Positions 34,301-49,300 of a stretch of DNA of 64,000 nt are shown piece after piece. The position numbers and the translations under genes were made by a program. This DNA comes from Aptenodytes patagonicus (Eukaryota; Chordata; Aves; Sphenisciformes; Spheniscidae). The DNA lies in the NCBI RefSeq assembly GCF_965638725.1, contig NC_134953.1:39050854-39114853 (forward strand), written 5' to 3'. Position 1 is the first letter of the stretch. Every line of letters starts with the position of its first letter. The notes beneath the pieces were generated by a model. It did no database searches. It saw nothing but the letters and a program-made list of their open reading frames with translations, and was not told the origin of the DNA.

Positions 34301-37300
34301 TGCAAAGCGGCATTACAGCCTTTCATTTCTGCTTTTGATTCTTCTGTAAAACCGAGGCGAGGAAAGCACTGGCTTATTTCTGATACAGTGATGTTGCACC
34401 ACAATCTCTTACTCAGTCTGTTCTCACCCCAGTGGATTTTTGTTTGGTATTTTTAACTCTAAACTTTCCAAGTAGCCACCTCCTGTTAGGTACTTGTTCC
34501 AGTTGCCAGTCCTACTTCGGATATACAACTGTATCACCTCACTGAGTGTAACAAGATGTTCTTACCCTTTTCGAACACTGGGCAGTCTTGTTCTCACCTA
34601 ACGCAGGTTCTTTGTCCCTTTGCTTTCACCTCAGCTTAAAAATACACCAGGAAAAGACTCTGTCTCCTTAAATTCACTAACAAGAGTTACACAGAAAAGG
34701 CCTGGGTACTGATGGCCGCAGAACATGAGAAGCGCTCCTCATCTGCAAACGGAATTGGTAACGGTAGCACTACACAGGGGTAGATATTAATTTGTTTAGC
34801 GCTTGGTGGGTTTGGGGTATTTTGAGGGGTTAGGGCGTTTATCCAGGACAAGATTTTTCTTTTTCATTGTATCTCTCTATACAGCACTGCATCAAGTGTC
34901 TTAAACTGAACTACTGCACACCACAGCCACTGCACTATTGTCACCCAGCAAGATAAAAATGATAAGAGAGAACACTACCAGATTTGTTTGCTATGATTGG
35001 TTCTCCACTAGCCCTGGTATATCAGTCAGTAAATGCACCTTCCCCCTGCTCCAACTGAAAGCAGATACATACCCATAATTTAATACCCTGTATGCACACC
35101 CCAAAAGCGAAGAAGCCTCATCAAATTACGCCTTGTCCGACCTAGAAGCCCTCCCAGAGCAGTCCTGCAGCCCGGCTGCTCTGCTCCCACTGCTAGACCA
35201 GGGCACGGCAGTATGTGTCACTGCCTCAACTGATCCCCATTCCCAGTCTTGCATCCCAGCTTAAAGTCTGCCCCTAATGCCCTAAGACGTAAGATGTGCA
35301 GCTTTCTGCTGTTGTACCTCAGTAGCTGCTCCCTCAATATTTAATCTTGTAAGCTGTTAATGCACAGATTTGTGCTAAGCAGCGGGGTTCATCTTCTTCT
35401 GTACTCAAAATTTGCTTTCCTCTTGCTTGAATGTGGCAAAGGCCACTCTTTTACTCCTCAGACCTCAAGTCAAAAATCATTCAATTTTAACCCAGCGAGA
35501 GTCCAGGTGGGTTTCTTCCTACTGGAAGCCTTCCTTTCCTTTAAAAATTACTTTAGAAAATTTTGGCCAGGCAGTACCTTCGCATTTCTTTGCATTTTTA
35601 TTTAGCCTTAGTTTTTTCACTAAGCAAAATAAATAAAAGCCTGGAGGCAGCCAAGCCTCATCTCCGGAGATGCAGGCAGCTGCCCCAGCCACCTCTGTGC
35701 CAGGGCTGTGCCGCTTGGCCAGCTGCGATGCAGGGCACACAGCCACTGCCTGGGAGGACACAGGAGGAGGCAAGGCAGAGGGGCTGCCAAACCAGCATCT
35801 CCCCGAGGCCCGGCTGCCTGCCCAGCCCAACCCTTCTCTCACGGGGAAGGAGCTGCCACTGTCTTTCAGCTGAGAATTGCTGCCCCCTCCCTCCACTCTC
35901 CAAGAGATGATCCACTTTGTTCCCAACCGGAGTAAGAGTTCAGTACGTGACTCGGATGTTCAAAGGACTCAATCAGCTAGCCACTAGCCACCCTAGAAGA
36001 AATACATATTGCTCCATATGAAGCCGTTCATAAAGCATCCCCAGCTTCTTGGGACTAGACTAGACAAGCACAAAGCTAAAGCATCTAGCACTTTTGTGGG
36101 AGACACAAATCACTCAGCTGTTGGGGCATACACTCCCTTGGGCTTTCAGCACCAGCTAGGCCAGGGAGCCTATTTTCATGGAGATTCTTCAAGACAGAAG
36201 TAATTTAAACTCCCAAACGCAACTCATCCTACAGGATCTATTTTCTGAGCAGTGTGGGAAGGTACCGGCCTGCACAACCATTTATTAGCACAAATAGGAG
36301 CGTATGTTTAACTCTGCGGAACGGGTAGAACAAAGGATTATTAAATAAAATTCTGATTAGTTCTGCTGAAAGCAAAATACCAGCTGGAGCCTGGGGTAAC
36401 GCAGGCACACTATCAGCAAACATGTGCTGCCAGCGCATCTGCACACACACACACCAGCTCTGGCCACGGGGGAGCCTCAGACTGGAACAGCAGAACCAAG
36501 GTATCCCCATCGTGCTCTGTGCTCTGACAGCTCAGGTCCTGCCCTCCGCTAGGCAAAGCCTTTGGCCTGACAGTGCCAGTCGTAGCTGCACAACGGGAAT
36601 GAGAGCAATGAAACCCAAGTTTTCCGACTTGATGCCCTCCTACCAGTAGCCGTGCTTTGTCAGCTTTCCAAGTGGGAACACTGCCACCCAACACCGCTAT
36701 CGCAGAGTCCCACCACCTGGAAACATGCACGGCACATCGGCACAAGGGGATCGCACCCGCAAACCAGCCTGCCTAACTGCAGCCATATTCATTAACAGCC
36801 CATCGTTTAGATCCTATTGCAAAAGTTAATGAAGCCACTTTGCAAGAGGGCAGCCTCCCTGAACAGAAGATAAATTATGTATGTAAAAGGGGGCTGGGAG
36901 CGAACTGGTGCATCCTTGCAAGGTCATGCTAGAATGCATCAGTGGCTGGCTGAGGCTGGGCTCCTCTGGTAAGAAGCCTGGAGCTATTTATGACTCATGT
37001 AATTAATTAATGCCAATGGGCGTTCTGCTGCAGGCACGTGGGAGACCAAAGGGAAATATGAAGAGAGCAGGTTAGGAAATGTAGTGGAGGTGGGGGAGAA
37101 GGATGACGTTTCTTGCGGCAAGACATGCTTTGAAGTAATTATCAACAGTCCAAACAGCCAGCAGCTCTTTTGGCTACATCGGTACAAAATCAATTAGGAG
37201 CTTTAAAAATGCAGCGGCTCATATTTCAGAGAGCAGTAAGAATAAGAAGTAGCCATCTGAGGCAGGGCAGTTGCATTTCTTAGCGCCGCACACCACCAGA

Positions 37301-40300
37301 CCCACAGATCCTCAGACCCCGCAGTGCGGTCCACAAATGATGTGACCAGTAGAGGGAGCATCGTTAATGCCTTCCAAATCGTAAACATTTTTGGATGAGG
37401 AGCATTAAGGAAGACTGATGGTTTGATTTTACGTCTCTCTAAAGTCTGAGGACAAGTTTAACAGATGCAAGAGAAAGAAGCAAAGGGCAAAATGAAACAT
37501 GGGCATATGCCTTGAAAGCTGAGTCCCTGCAGGCACTCAGGGCTCCTGACATGTACCACCTTCCCTTTCTGGAGCCTAGCTCTGACACCCGCAGCTAACC
37601 AAAACTCACAGATCACATTAAGAAAGGGACCGCGTCCCTTTCCTGCTTCAGTTTGCAATACTGCAGTCTCACACCAAACACTCAACATGTGGCAATGCTG
37701 AGTCATGACACCGCGCTTGCACAGACTGTTTGAGGACAATGAGAGCTTAACCTAATTTTGTCCCTTCGTTTGTCCTCTGTGCAGAGGAGATCAATCAGTT
37801 CCACTCCCTGCCTTCAGATCCCCATGTATCCAGTGCCTAATACATTATACAGCAAAACTGTAAACACAAATAAAACGCACCCTTTCCCTCCTCTGGCGCC
37901 CTAAAGTCCTTCTGAGCTGTCCAGCTCCCACCCAGCCTGCATCCTCTCTCATGTCTCTTTGTTGCCAGAATATCTTCTATCAGTTCCCAAATGTATTCAT
38001 GCATTGTCCCGTCTCCCTCTTATCATAGCTGCCTGCAACAAATCCCCTCACACAATGAGCACTGCCAATTTGCTTACAACCCAGTTTTGTTTTCCATTTC
38101 TACTTCTCTGTGCTTGCCTTTTCTCTCTGGACACTTGCAGGGGCCAAGCACCACAGCATCAGTCTGACACTGCCATCTGGATGAGCAGCAGAGGCTGCCT
38201 CTGCTGCCTGCAGTCTCAACCCTGGCAGGCAAAGCCTGGGAAGCTGCAGGATGCTCCCCTTCGAGCCTTACCCACCTCCGCAGTCTGGGGGATCTTGCTT
38301 CCTACCCTCTGATCACTGCCAAAGTCCTCAGATCCTGGCTGGTGGGACTCCCTTTCGCTATCTGCTATTTTTCTGGATATGAAACTATGCAAATCAATAG
38401 CAGGGATTAAAAAAAAAAAAGAAGAAAATAATAAGTGAAATGGCAGTAGGTTTTAGTTTCATAAATATATATGAGTGAGTAGAACAAGAGCAACAAAGTA
38501 CTCCTTTCTGGTGGGCTGAGAATCGACATGAGCCTGAGTCTCCAGGGTAAAACACGAGTGAAGTAAACAACAACACGAACACCCACTTAGCATTCGTGCT
38601 ACATACTCCTGATCTGAGCCTCACCAGCTTTAAGAATGCTTCTGTTAAATACTGTAATGCTCCCAATTATGAGTGATCCGGATTGTTTATTTTCTAAACA
38701 GATTCCCCCCCCCCCCCCCCCCCCCCGGGGAGATCCCATAAGCCTAAGACAAAAGCAGTCTTGAAAAGGTGTTTCAATCTTTTTTGGCTATGCAATATCC
38801 ACAGCTGGCTCGATTTCCCTAACTGTTTCATACTGACCTTGAGGATATTTCGGCCATTAAACGACTCCCGTTCCTTGAAAGATGATTTACCAGTCATTGT
38901 ATTGTTTCGCTCTTCAGCTGTAAAGAGAAAAGCCACCACCAGAATGAGCTTCAGACGGGAGAACTGTGTGTGCACTGTACTTCACCCCCCACTCTCTCCC
39001 TCCCCAGTCAGCTGCCAGCTAATAAACCATCTTTGCCCAGTTCTTAGTGCAAAAACACTTCCACTTTGGTTTTAAAGAGAACAAGGCTGAATACACAGGA
39101 ATTGGTGCCTTTATTGGGATCACCTACGTTACCTGGAGGAAAGACCCTAAATCATAGCTACTGCTAGGGTGATTCTGTAGGGCTGATGGTTCAGTGCAAC
39201 ACATCTGCTTCTCTCTGGCTGATTTTAATCCCACATCCTGCCAGGGTGAGAGCCAGCACTGCGAGCGCTTGCATCGCCTGGAACAGCACCAAATACCAGA
39301 CTGAGCATGTGAGCACAATGCCAGGCACAATCCGGACAGCACCTATACAAACCTCTGCCGCCTGCTCCGGGAAGCACATACGTGTGGTGTGTATGCTTCC
39401 ACGGGGTGGGCACGCAGCCACGCACACAGACATTAAGAATAGCAACCTAGGCTTACAGCAACTGCCAAATGCCTACGTCTTAGATCCACTTCCCCAGAGC
39501 ACGTCTGGATTTTTATATAATCCCTAAGTACATGATCTATTCTTTCTACAGGACCTCTGCCTCACTCAGTGAATATACTCAATATTTCTTTTTCATCTCC
39601 AGCATTAACTATGAAGTCCCACTCACACCTAGCACGCTATTCAAATCCTGTATTGACTATAAAGCGACTTCTATGGCTATCTGTGTAATGCTTTCACCGT
39701 TGTGTCTGAACGCCTCACATGCCTCATGGGGCTGTTCAGAATATAGACTCATAATGCCAGACGCAGCTGCCCGTGTGCCTTCCCTAACAGAAAGCCACAT
39801 CAGCACTTTGGGCTTACATTTTCACCAATTTTCAGAGCTCAATTTGAGAGAGCTAAGCCCCATCTTTTCAGGGTTTCTACCGCCTGAGTATGCTTATCTG
39901 ACCTTAGTAGCAGTTGTCCCCAAAGTCTGCCGTTGGGTGCACAGAAAACTGTAACACAAACCATCTGCTGTTATCACTGTCCATACAGGGACTCACAGAG
40001 GCAGTAACTGGAGAATACTTGACATAACCTATCGGCATTGCACAGAGGCCACTATGCCAGAGAAAGCTACGAAAAGCTTCAGTGCAATGCTGTTAAGGCT
40101 TGCAAACTACACACCAATGCCAGAGCACATGCATGTTTGCACATGGAGAACAAAGCTGTAATATACTGCCCCTCCCTAAACGCAATGCATCTGAGGCTGC
40201 TTTATAAAGTAATGCGATAAGAACGATGCTACAGACCGCTAGAGCAGACAATCTTTTGGCAGAGACAGCAGACACTATACACTCAATAATAGCTCATATT

Positions 40301-43300
40301 CAGCTTCGTAGCCGTCTGAATCTGATTTAACGAGAATGACACTGGAATCGCGTTCCTAAACCAACAGGCAATCTTTAACTTGACCAAAAAGGATCACATT
40401 TTCATCTTGTTTAAAGGTCAGCACAGCACATCGAGTTGTTACTGAATTTCAATTTAATGTTGGGACACAGAGAACCCAAGACCTCACATGGTACTTGAAT
40501 GCATTCTTCTCTGGCCCAGATCTTATGAGTGCTACTGGGCGATAGTGTTTCTGAAGCTATGACAAAGAACTTAGAAAAGATCCAGAAAGTGCTCAAAGCA
40601 TGCCTGCTTTCTCCAGCTCTGCTGATTGCTTTTTCGTTTTCTTCTGGGTTTTATTTAGTGACATCCCCCCACAACCTTGTAGGTATTTTTGAGATTAGGA
40701 AAAATCACAAAATTTTAAAAAAAGAAACATAAAAGCCAACAAAAGCATTTCCCATTCGGAGGTAATACTTTAAATGTATTTATCAGTAAGGATGAGGGAT
40801 ACGCACCACTTGGATCTTTCCTGAAGAGAGTGTTCATGACTGTAGCATGCAGTTTCACCCTATCCCATTCTTTAAGCATCAGGCCAGAGGCCACAAACCT
40901 TTCCACCAGTTGATCAGCGATCACCTGCAATCTGGGAAGACAAAACCAGAAAGAACAGAGCAGTGTAAACCAAGGAGAAACCCCTGCATCGTCAGCTTTT
41001 TGCTATTCAGCCAGGGAGAGCAGCATGTGTGAAATGAAGTCTCTGCACGCACACAGGCAAAGGGAGCTAGTCTCTCATGGAAAGCGAACAGAGCCATCAG
41101 GATTCAGCTCTAACGCAAAAAGTTCTGGCTGTTTCGCAAAGCTTCCTCGGTGATCACTTCTGCTGCAAATATTCCACGAAGAAGGGCAGATTTAGCATAG
41201 CAGAGAGCTTGTTCGCAGTGACAGATGTTATTAGGGCTTCAAGGATGCATCTTTCTACTGCCAGGAAACACAATGAGACTCTCCTTACAAATGCTAAAAT
41301 CTGCAGACCCCCAGGGGGGCTTAGGCACCTTGACTCCTGGAGGACCTACTCTGCTCAGGGACTGCAACCTGTACAGTGCACTGGGCCGGATCTCAGACCC
41401 CCTCTGTCCCAAATAAGCAACCCAGTCACTGGGCTTAATTTCTGGGATAGTCCAGAACGTGGCGGCAGAGGGCACAAACCCAGACAGCACATCCTCGTGA
41501 ATACTCCAGCTTTGGAGCTTCTGAGCAAGCAGAATCAAAGGACTTATTGCCACCTTCTTGTCTGGCCTCGGTCGGGGATGAAAGCAGCCATGGCTGCCGG
41601 GATCTGCGGGCAGACCTGTCCTAGGATAGGCAGCAGGAGCAGGCAGGTGATCAGAGCAGTGCGCTCATGCATCCTATGTCTAAAGAGCTGAAGGAACTTC
41701 CAGGCTGCTGCTGACCCCCACAAAATTTCTGCAGTGCCTGAGCCTTCCCAAAAGCAGCAAGGATGTGCTAGAACAATAGCTTTCCATCCCCGAAAACAAG
41801 GCAAGATGTTTTCTTGTTTCATACTCTATGCAGAAGAATTTGGGCTTCTCTCACCACATCCAAGGCATTAGACAGCTCTCTGCTCCACCAGGTCCCACCA
41901 CTTTGGCATCTCAGCTGCAGGGGGAGAGGCAGCGTGTGGCCTCTCTGAGGCTGGTCCCCTGAGCCCAGGGCTGCCACGCTCTGGTTGCCACCTCCTACCC
42001 CAGCATCAGTTTTGTACTGCCCCTCATGGGCTGCCAGCCCCCATGTGACGATTTCAAGACTCTCAAACTACCAATTGTCATGGTTTTCTACCACTTTCTG
42101 GCTTTACATCAGTGATTTTTAAAATTAGCAATGACAAAGATTAAATGAATATCATTACAGACAATACTAAAACAAATTAACAGAGAATAACTCAAGTGAA
42201 AATGGTGCTTTATTACGTTATAAAGTTAATCAAGAAAATAAAACAAATTAGAATTAATTATAATGGAAATTATTTGCCATGTGGGAGGCATCAGAGCATG
42301 ATCCCTCTCTCAGTCTGAACCATTATATGTGCAGAAGGGCTTGCCAACCCCTAATTCTGTCTGCAGTTATGCAAGCTAAGTCAGGGTAAATCAAATCTCC
42401 TGCTTTATAGCTTAAGCTGATCAAGATCATCCAAAGATCAGGAAGGAACTCCACCCCTCAGCCATGCCAGGAACTACACAGCGCTAGCAAGACGTCTTGT
42501 GTGAGACAGGAAGGCACACACCTCTCTTAAACGTGGGCTGCAGCAGTCTGATCCAGCACAGCAAACCACACGGCTGCCGCTCTCCCCTAGTATTGGCCTT
42601 GAGGCTGAGAAACTCTGCTTTCTACCTGCTTTCCCCATTTCCCTGAGCAAAGCACAGCAGGTTTTAGCAGGCAAGAGGTGCATGGAGCTGCTCAGCAATG
42701 ATCTGTCTAGCAGACCAGAAAAGGAAGCAGAGTCTTCTGGAGGGATCACCATTTGCCCCCTCTTTATAATCACCATTTGTCCAACACTGTGTCTGCTGGA
42801 ATCTCAAAGGAAGCAAAAGAAGCTTCCACTGCTCTCCATCAACACAAAAGTATCTTCTTTCCCCTCTGCAAAGCTAAATGTTTTCTGGATGCTTGCTAAC
42901 AGTTAAGGAACTATATTAGGGGAGAAGTACCAGATGAATTAATTTGCAGGTGAGGGCAGGACCGGCCTGGGTCAAGGATAAAAACTTAAAAATCACTTGG
43001 CCCTCTCTGATCACGCTGCTACGCAAAAAGCAAAAAAGGTGTTGTGGAAGAGAGGTCTGGCAGCCTCCAGGTGCCATGCAAAAGCACAAGATCTGGGTTT
43101 GGTCAAAACCTCAGCTAATACATCTCTGTGAAGGACAGAGGAGACACCAGCCCTTTGTCGGGGGGGCAGATGGGGGTTGTTTTCAGTTTCAAGGCAAGGT
43201 GGATTTGAAGACCTCATTTCTCTCCCCTGCCAAAATCAGCTCTGCCACCCCTAATGCACATCAGCATTTTCTGCTAGCATTATGGCTAAGTGGGTTCTCA

Positions 43301-46300
43301 GCAAAATGGATACAGCTGGCATCTGAAGCAGACCACAGTGCTAGTACCAGCAACTCAAGCTGTCTCCAGATGCAGGCAGACATCACTGCCTCACTTTAGG
43401 CCCTACTTACGCTCTTCAGCATTTCTCTACACAGACTTATTTTCATACGCAAGGAGATGCGCAAGCACTGCACCTCAGAGGTGATCCAGAGCTCAGTGAC
43501 TCAGGAGAAGAGAGGCCCATACCTCAGCTCTCAGAGCTGACACTTCGGATGCCTTCTACAACAAACCCACCGAAGGGCATTTGGGTCATCCAGTGTCTGC
43601 CTCCGTCTTGTTTTTCTGAGTGCTTCTGCCTTGTTTCTCCCTGTGCTTCTCTTCTGTCTCCTGGCTGACCTCTAGCTTGTCATGGTTCTCCACTCGCCCC
43701 ATTTGTTTTATCTCACCTCTTTCAGGGTAGGACAGACTTCAAAGTGGAAGAGCCGAGAAGAGGAAAAGATTTCAATTCCTATTGCCTCCCAGCAATTCTT
43801 ACATTTTCATTTTCCCACCCATTTCCTTATCCCGCTTCCGATCTCTTTCTTCAACACAGCCTCCGAAGTGCAGTTTTAAGCAGGGGGCCCCCCTTGTCTC
43901 CTCAGCCCTCGGGGACAGGAGATGCCAGAACATGTCCTTTCTTCTCTGAGCCAGTTCCTGCTCACAGCCTCCCTCCTCCAGCTGCACTGCTCCGTGCTCC
44001 CCTGCTAGCTCCTGCTGTCCTCTAGCAACAGGAACAGACACCAAAGGGCAGCACTGCCAGAAAAAGAGAAGGCTAAGGCTCCGGGAGATAAGGCTAAAGC
44101 TCTTTTGGCTACCTCCCTACCTCCTTCCACACCCATCTCACAACTGGCAGCACGGAGTACAACAGCTCTTACGTTTCCCCAGTCTTCCAGAAAGCACTAA
44201 AAGAAAAGACGGTGCTGCCACTGGTGACATACTTGTCAAAAACGAGATGGAGGAAGGTTGTCCAGGCACCGCCACATCCTGGGCAGCGCTGTTTGTAGGG
44301 CTAAAACCATCAGCCACAGTGGCAAAGAGCACAAACACACACACCGACACCAACCAGGCTTCAAGATTTCACACCAGCAGCTCAGAAGACAGACATTTCA
44401 CACCCAGCGCCTGTTCCAGGCTGCATACAGACACAAAAAACAACTCTGTAACCAAGCTTTTTCTGAGGACCTTCTGGTGTAACTGGGTTTTAAGAATAAT
44501 TAAGTGCTGCAGAATATGCCAGGCTGTCCAGATTAATCTGGATTGCAGGTTGGGAACTAGACAGCAGAGGCCAAGTTGTCCTGCCTTCTAAGTCATCTCA
44601 GGAGTATCTCCTTGGCCATCTTATCACCGCGTGAGCCACAACACCATTATTCAATCTGACAGACTGCTACAGAAACAAATGACATCTTTCAGCCGTGCCA
44701 CCAGTGACTGATTTAAAGAGCAAACACATCACCGCCTTAACCGGTTTAGGAAGCAAGAACGACTTCATCTTCCTGACTGCTGGCCCAAGGACTGCTAGCA
44801 GTACCCACCAGCTTCAGACGGCAGAGGGTTTCTCTGGCACACCGCTACTGCTGCCATGGCACATTGAGGAGGAATGAAAAAAAGGGAGCATGGGGAACTC
44901 ACCTATCCGAGCCATCCTTCATGTGGACTTTGGCATAAAGGACGTCCGTCATGGCAGGGTCATCATTCATGTACTCCACTCCTGCTACCTCCACGGTCAG
45001 GGGCTTGCCTCCAGCTATTTGGCTAAAATGTAAGAAATCCCTTATGTTAAAAAGCAAAACATCACACCTGCTTTTGAAATACAACACATAGTACTCCTCG
45101 TGCACACACTGAATATTTCATTTTACTAAGGGAATGACATAAAATACATTCTTTGCTATAGTTAAACACAACTTTGAGGTTAAGTGGGACTTAAATGCTA
45201 TACAGACCATATGGGGCAGTGAACTCCACTGAGGAGTTCTTTTTTTTCCTGTATCTTTCAGGTTGTTTGCACTGAAAAAACCCAAACACAGAAAAGGCTC
45301 CCGAATTTCTAAAACTCAAAAGGCTACAGCTGCTATTGTCTCATCATCTCAAGAAATACTGTAAAAACATTTAAACTTATACGTTCAGTGTTTTAGACAC
45401 ACGTTAAGTCAACTTGTCAGTTTTCACAGGCCATCTCAACACAGAGATCTCCATTTACATTTCAGAAAACTCATCAGCAATAAAATGGTACAAGTTCTCA
45501 TTCCAGAGAAGCTCCTGCCTTCCCTGTGAAGAGAGCGATCATGACACAAAGTCTCTAGCTCGTTGATTTTCGCTGGGAAAAGTACTCGACACAGAATGCA
45601 GTTTTAAGTACATTTCAACATCCACTTACAAATGCTGGAAGTAAATAGAGCTGTTTTAAACTCAGCTCCAGCTACTTTTGCAGGAAGGCGAAACTAAAAA
45701 TGTGTGCAGGATATAATATGCACTCCACCTGCAAACACACTGTGAAGTGTATCTGCTTCCAAACACGCCGCCCCCTTGCCTTTACCATCAGAACATCACA
45801 GTGAGGCAGGGTGCTGCAGCAAAAGCTCCCTGTGAGTAAGTGCCGTTGTCTTATTTAACACCGAGGTCTCGTGGAAAGTACAGGGAGTGTCTGGGCAGGC
45901 TGAAGTAATGAACACCAGTTAACAATGTGAGCCTGACTTTACTCTAACCTTGCTCGCTTCTGTTCAGCCTGCCCTTAGAGACTGCTTTTGAGATTCTCAG
46001 CAAAGCTTCCCAGGTGGAATAAGGAGAGCATGATTTTCCCTTCCAGTATGTTTACAGGGAGGAAAACAGCACAAGTACAGTCATGCACATGAGACTGAGA
46101 GCATTTGAGGCCACGTATTCTAAAAAGGGTCAAAAAGGGCACATCTACCTTCACATGGCACTGCCTGCATTTAGAAAAGTAAATGATCGCTAAGGAAGGC
46201 TTATGTGGGTGGAAGGGAGCCTAAATTAATTTTCAAAGTGTATTTATTTGGGCATGGCAGGGGAAATAACCTAAACGTTACATGCAAGTGTTGATTCCCC

Positions 46301-49300
46301 CTCCACTAAAGGAAATGGAGGGTAGAAATTTTGTCTGCCTCAGTTCAATCCACTTATGAGGAAGCTGGCACTTTCCAAATACTGCAGGCAGAGCCTTCCC
46401 CTGGAAATGCACTTGCATTTCTGTTCAACAGCTGCACAACTGGAGCCGTCATTTTAAAGACAGAGGTATGAATTTTGGCCATGCATTAATTCCCACAGAT
46501 ATTAGCTGGCACAGCGTGGCTAATTCTTCATGCACTGAGGCAATAAATAAATAAATAAATAAATAAATAGAAATCAAGGATCCGTGCTCTATGTGCAAAG
46601 GCTTTGCAGAAATAAATAAATAAACCAATCCCTCAGGCCATCTCCCATTTCTAAGCTGAACAGAGATAAGCTAATTACAGTGTCATTCAACCACATTTAC
46701 ACTTAAAGCCCTAACATCTGCAGCTCAGTGTTAACAGGCAGCAAGAAAGCCCCGGTCCTGGAGCAGCACTGAACGTTTCAGACTGATTACTCACACGGCT
46801 CATGCTGGCTTCCCTGCACACAGCTCCCCGCATCAAGAAATGCATGTCAAGGACACCTCAGCATCTGCTCTGAGGCAGGAGGGAAGCAGCGTACCAGAGC
46901 CCACTGCAGGCAATGCGCGAAGGTAATGGAGCTCGTCCCTCCCTCTGCAGCAGGCAGAGCAAAAATTGCTCACACAAAAATAACGGGGATGCGTGTGAGA
47001 AAAAGAAATGATTACAGCAGGTTTTCAGGGAATGCTGAGGGTTTGAGCTGAGCTGCGAGATGCTGTTAGACTCTTTGTGACTGCTTGGTGATTTCTACTG
47101 CTCCCATTTGAAACGTTTCAGCCTTTTTCTAAATTTCTGAGTTGAGATAGACTATTGAGCTGCTTTTCTCTTCGCTGTCCCTTGTCAAAGACAGCTTGCT
47201 GCTTTTCCCCCACTCATGCCCTTGGTGATGACATCCCTTTTTTATCACTTACTCCACAAAGTCCTCTTTGCATCGCTGTAGGAGGTCACACGCTTTCTGG
47301 GTCTCTTGCTCGTTCAGAAGTACCAGCGTCCCAAGAGTCAGGTGAAGCTTTGCAGGGTTCTGGAACAGGCTGCTGCTGACCCCGTGATCCTACAAATCCA
47401 TCAATTAATCATATACAGGTGTCTTATCTCATACACACACACACACCCCTCCATCAGAGGGATAAATACTACAGAGAACAGGTACCAAGCCACTGGCATC
47501 AAACCTTCTATCTCTGCATCACTGGTCAGGTTGGTAGTGACTCGAAGTTGAAATGAGTAACAAAATTTCACAGGCTTTGCAAGAAAGCAAGTTCAGCCTG
47601 GCAGGCGAGGCACAGCCCCCCACTGCACGCACGCTCCCTGCCGGCCTTTTCATCGGAGCTGCTGAACGGCAGCCTGGAAGCTCATTAGGACAGGCTCTAA
47701 CTCTGGACCCAGGAACAGCAGCACTCACTTGTACGGGGTTTCAAGAGACTTCCATAGCTGTCAAAGCAGCAGCTGCCATCAGCAACACAAGTCAGCACAG
47801 ATTTAAAACTTGAGTTAAGTCCATTTTTTGTGCAATAAAGCTGGAACCAGCTGTAGTGACGAGCTCTAAATGGTCTCTAAATCCTGTCTAAACACAGGTT
47901 GCACCTCACAACACAAGCACAGCTAATACCAGCTCTGATAATTACATTTTTCTTGTTCCCATGTGCCCTATAGTTTGCCAAGATGAATTAAGTTTAAATT
48001 CCCTTTATAAGAAGAGTTACATGTTTTTACTGGGGAAGAACTGTTCCCAGGTGGAGCAGCGGTTACGTTCAGTTTTAAAAAACATGCTCTTTTGTTCTAG
48101 GATATTTATAAAAATACCTCGAGGATGCTTAACACACCCATATTAAAACAATTATTTCCACTTAGTGGCCATTTCCCATCAGCGCATTAAATAACCTCCA
48201 CTTTTAACTCCAGAAGAAGCCAACGCCACTTGCTGGGCCACTGAAGCCTTTCCCTGTCTGAAAAAAGTCCACCGACTGAGAATGACAGCTTTGAAGTTTC
48301 TAGCTGTGCTTCAGAGTTTGAAATAAAACCCTTCAGATGTTTAAACGCTGCAGTATCTCAGCCCGTCAGAGTTTAATGCCCCACATCTCACCCAGCATTT
48401 TTCATGTCTAATGACAACATCCATACTCTTCATTACAGCGGTGCTTATGGGCTGGACTAGAGACAAGACAGCCTGCAACACAGAGGCCAGTGGCTTGCTC
48501 CAGCAGCCGCAGGCTGGCAAAGCATGGTGGTCCCCAGAAGAGAGAGAGTATGTACATACCTTCCACTGCTGCCAATTACTTTATTGCTGACTGAAACCCC
48601 AAATTGTACCACACTAGTACTGGCAAAGCAGGCTGCAAACCTCAGCACCGTGCAGCAGCCTGAAACAAGCACAGACTAACTGTCAGGCACGTCAGGAGCA
48701 GAGGAAAGAGGGACGGCTCCATCTCACTTCTCCCCACCTTCCCCTCTCTGCAGTAAAAGCCTTTCGGCTTCCTTTAATTCATACTGCTGTTAACGTGCAT
48801 GACAGGACATGATTTCTCTCCGTCAGCCTTTTTTCTCCAATGGTATCCGTAGCCAGAGGATATTTGGCCCATCACAAAACAATAGCTCAGGTAACAGAAA
48901 CTGGGAGAAAGTTTGATGTGTCCTTGCCATGGACAACCAGCCGATGTCACTCCCACAGTGCGCACAGATGATGTACAGTAATGAGAAAGTAGTTCACGGG
49001 TCAGAAAGCAAAAGCCCTACCCTCATTTTCTGCCCCAGCATGATTTGTACTGTAAACATCAACCTGCCCCAAAAGCAGCTTTTTCCCCTGAGCTTTCCAA
49101 CACCTGAGTGTGGGCTGATAGCTGACAAAGTGATGGCACGTCACCTCCACAAGCCACGCTACCGCTGCTGGGGAGATTAGCAGGGAAGAGCAGTGCACAG
49201 TGAGCAGGCCAAGACCTAGATAATCTTCCTGGTTTACTCCCTAGTATTTCAGACAGCTCCTAAAACCCCTGCTTACACCCCTACTCTTTCACAGGCCAGC

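Noticed and set aside
41077-41691. 204-codon plus-strand frame in ASCC1 intron 7
   Set aside because: No recognisable similarity or regulatory context; probably chance.
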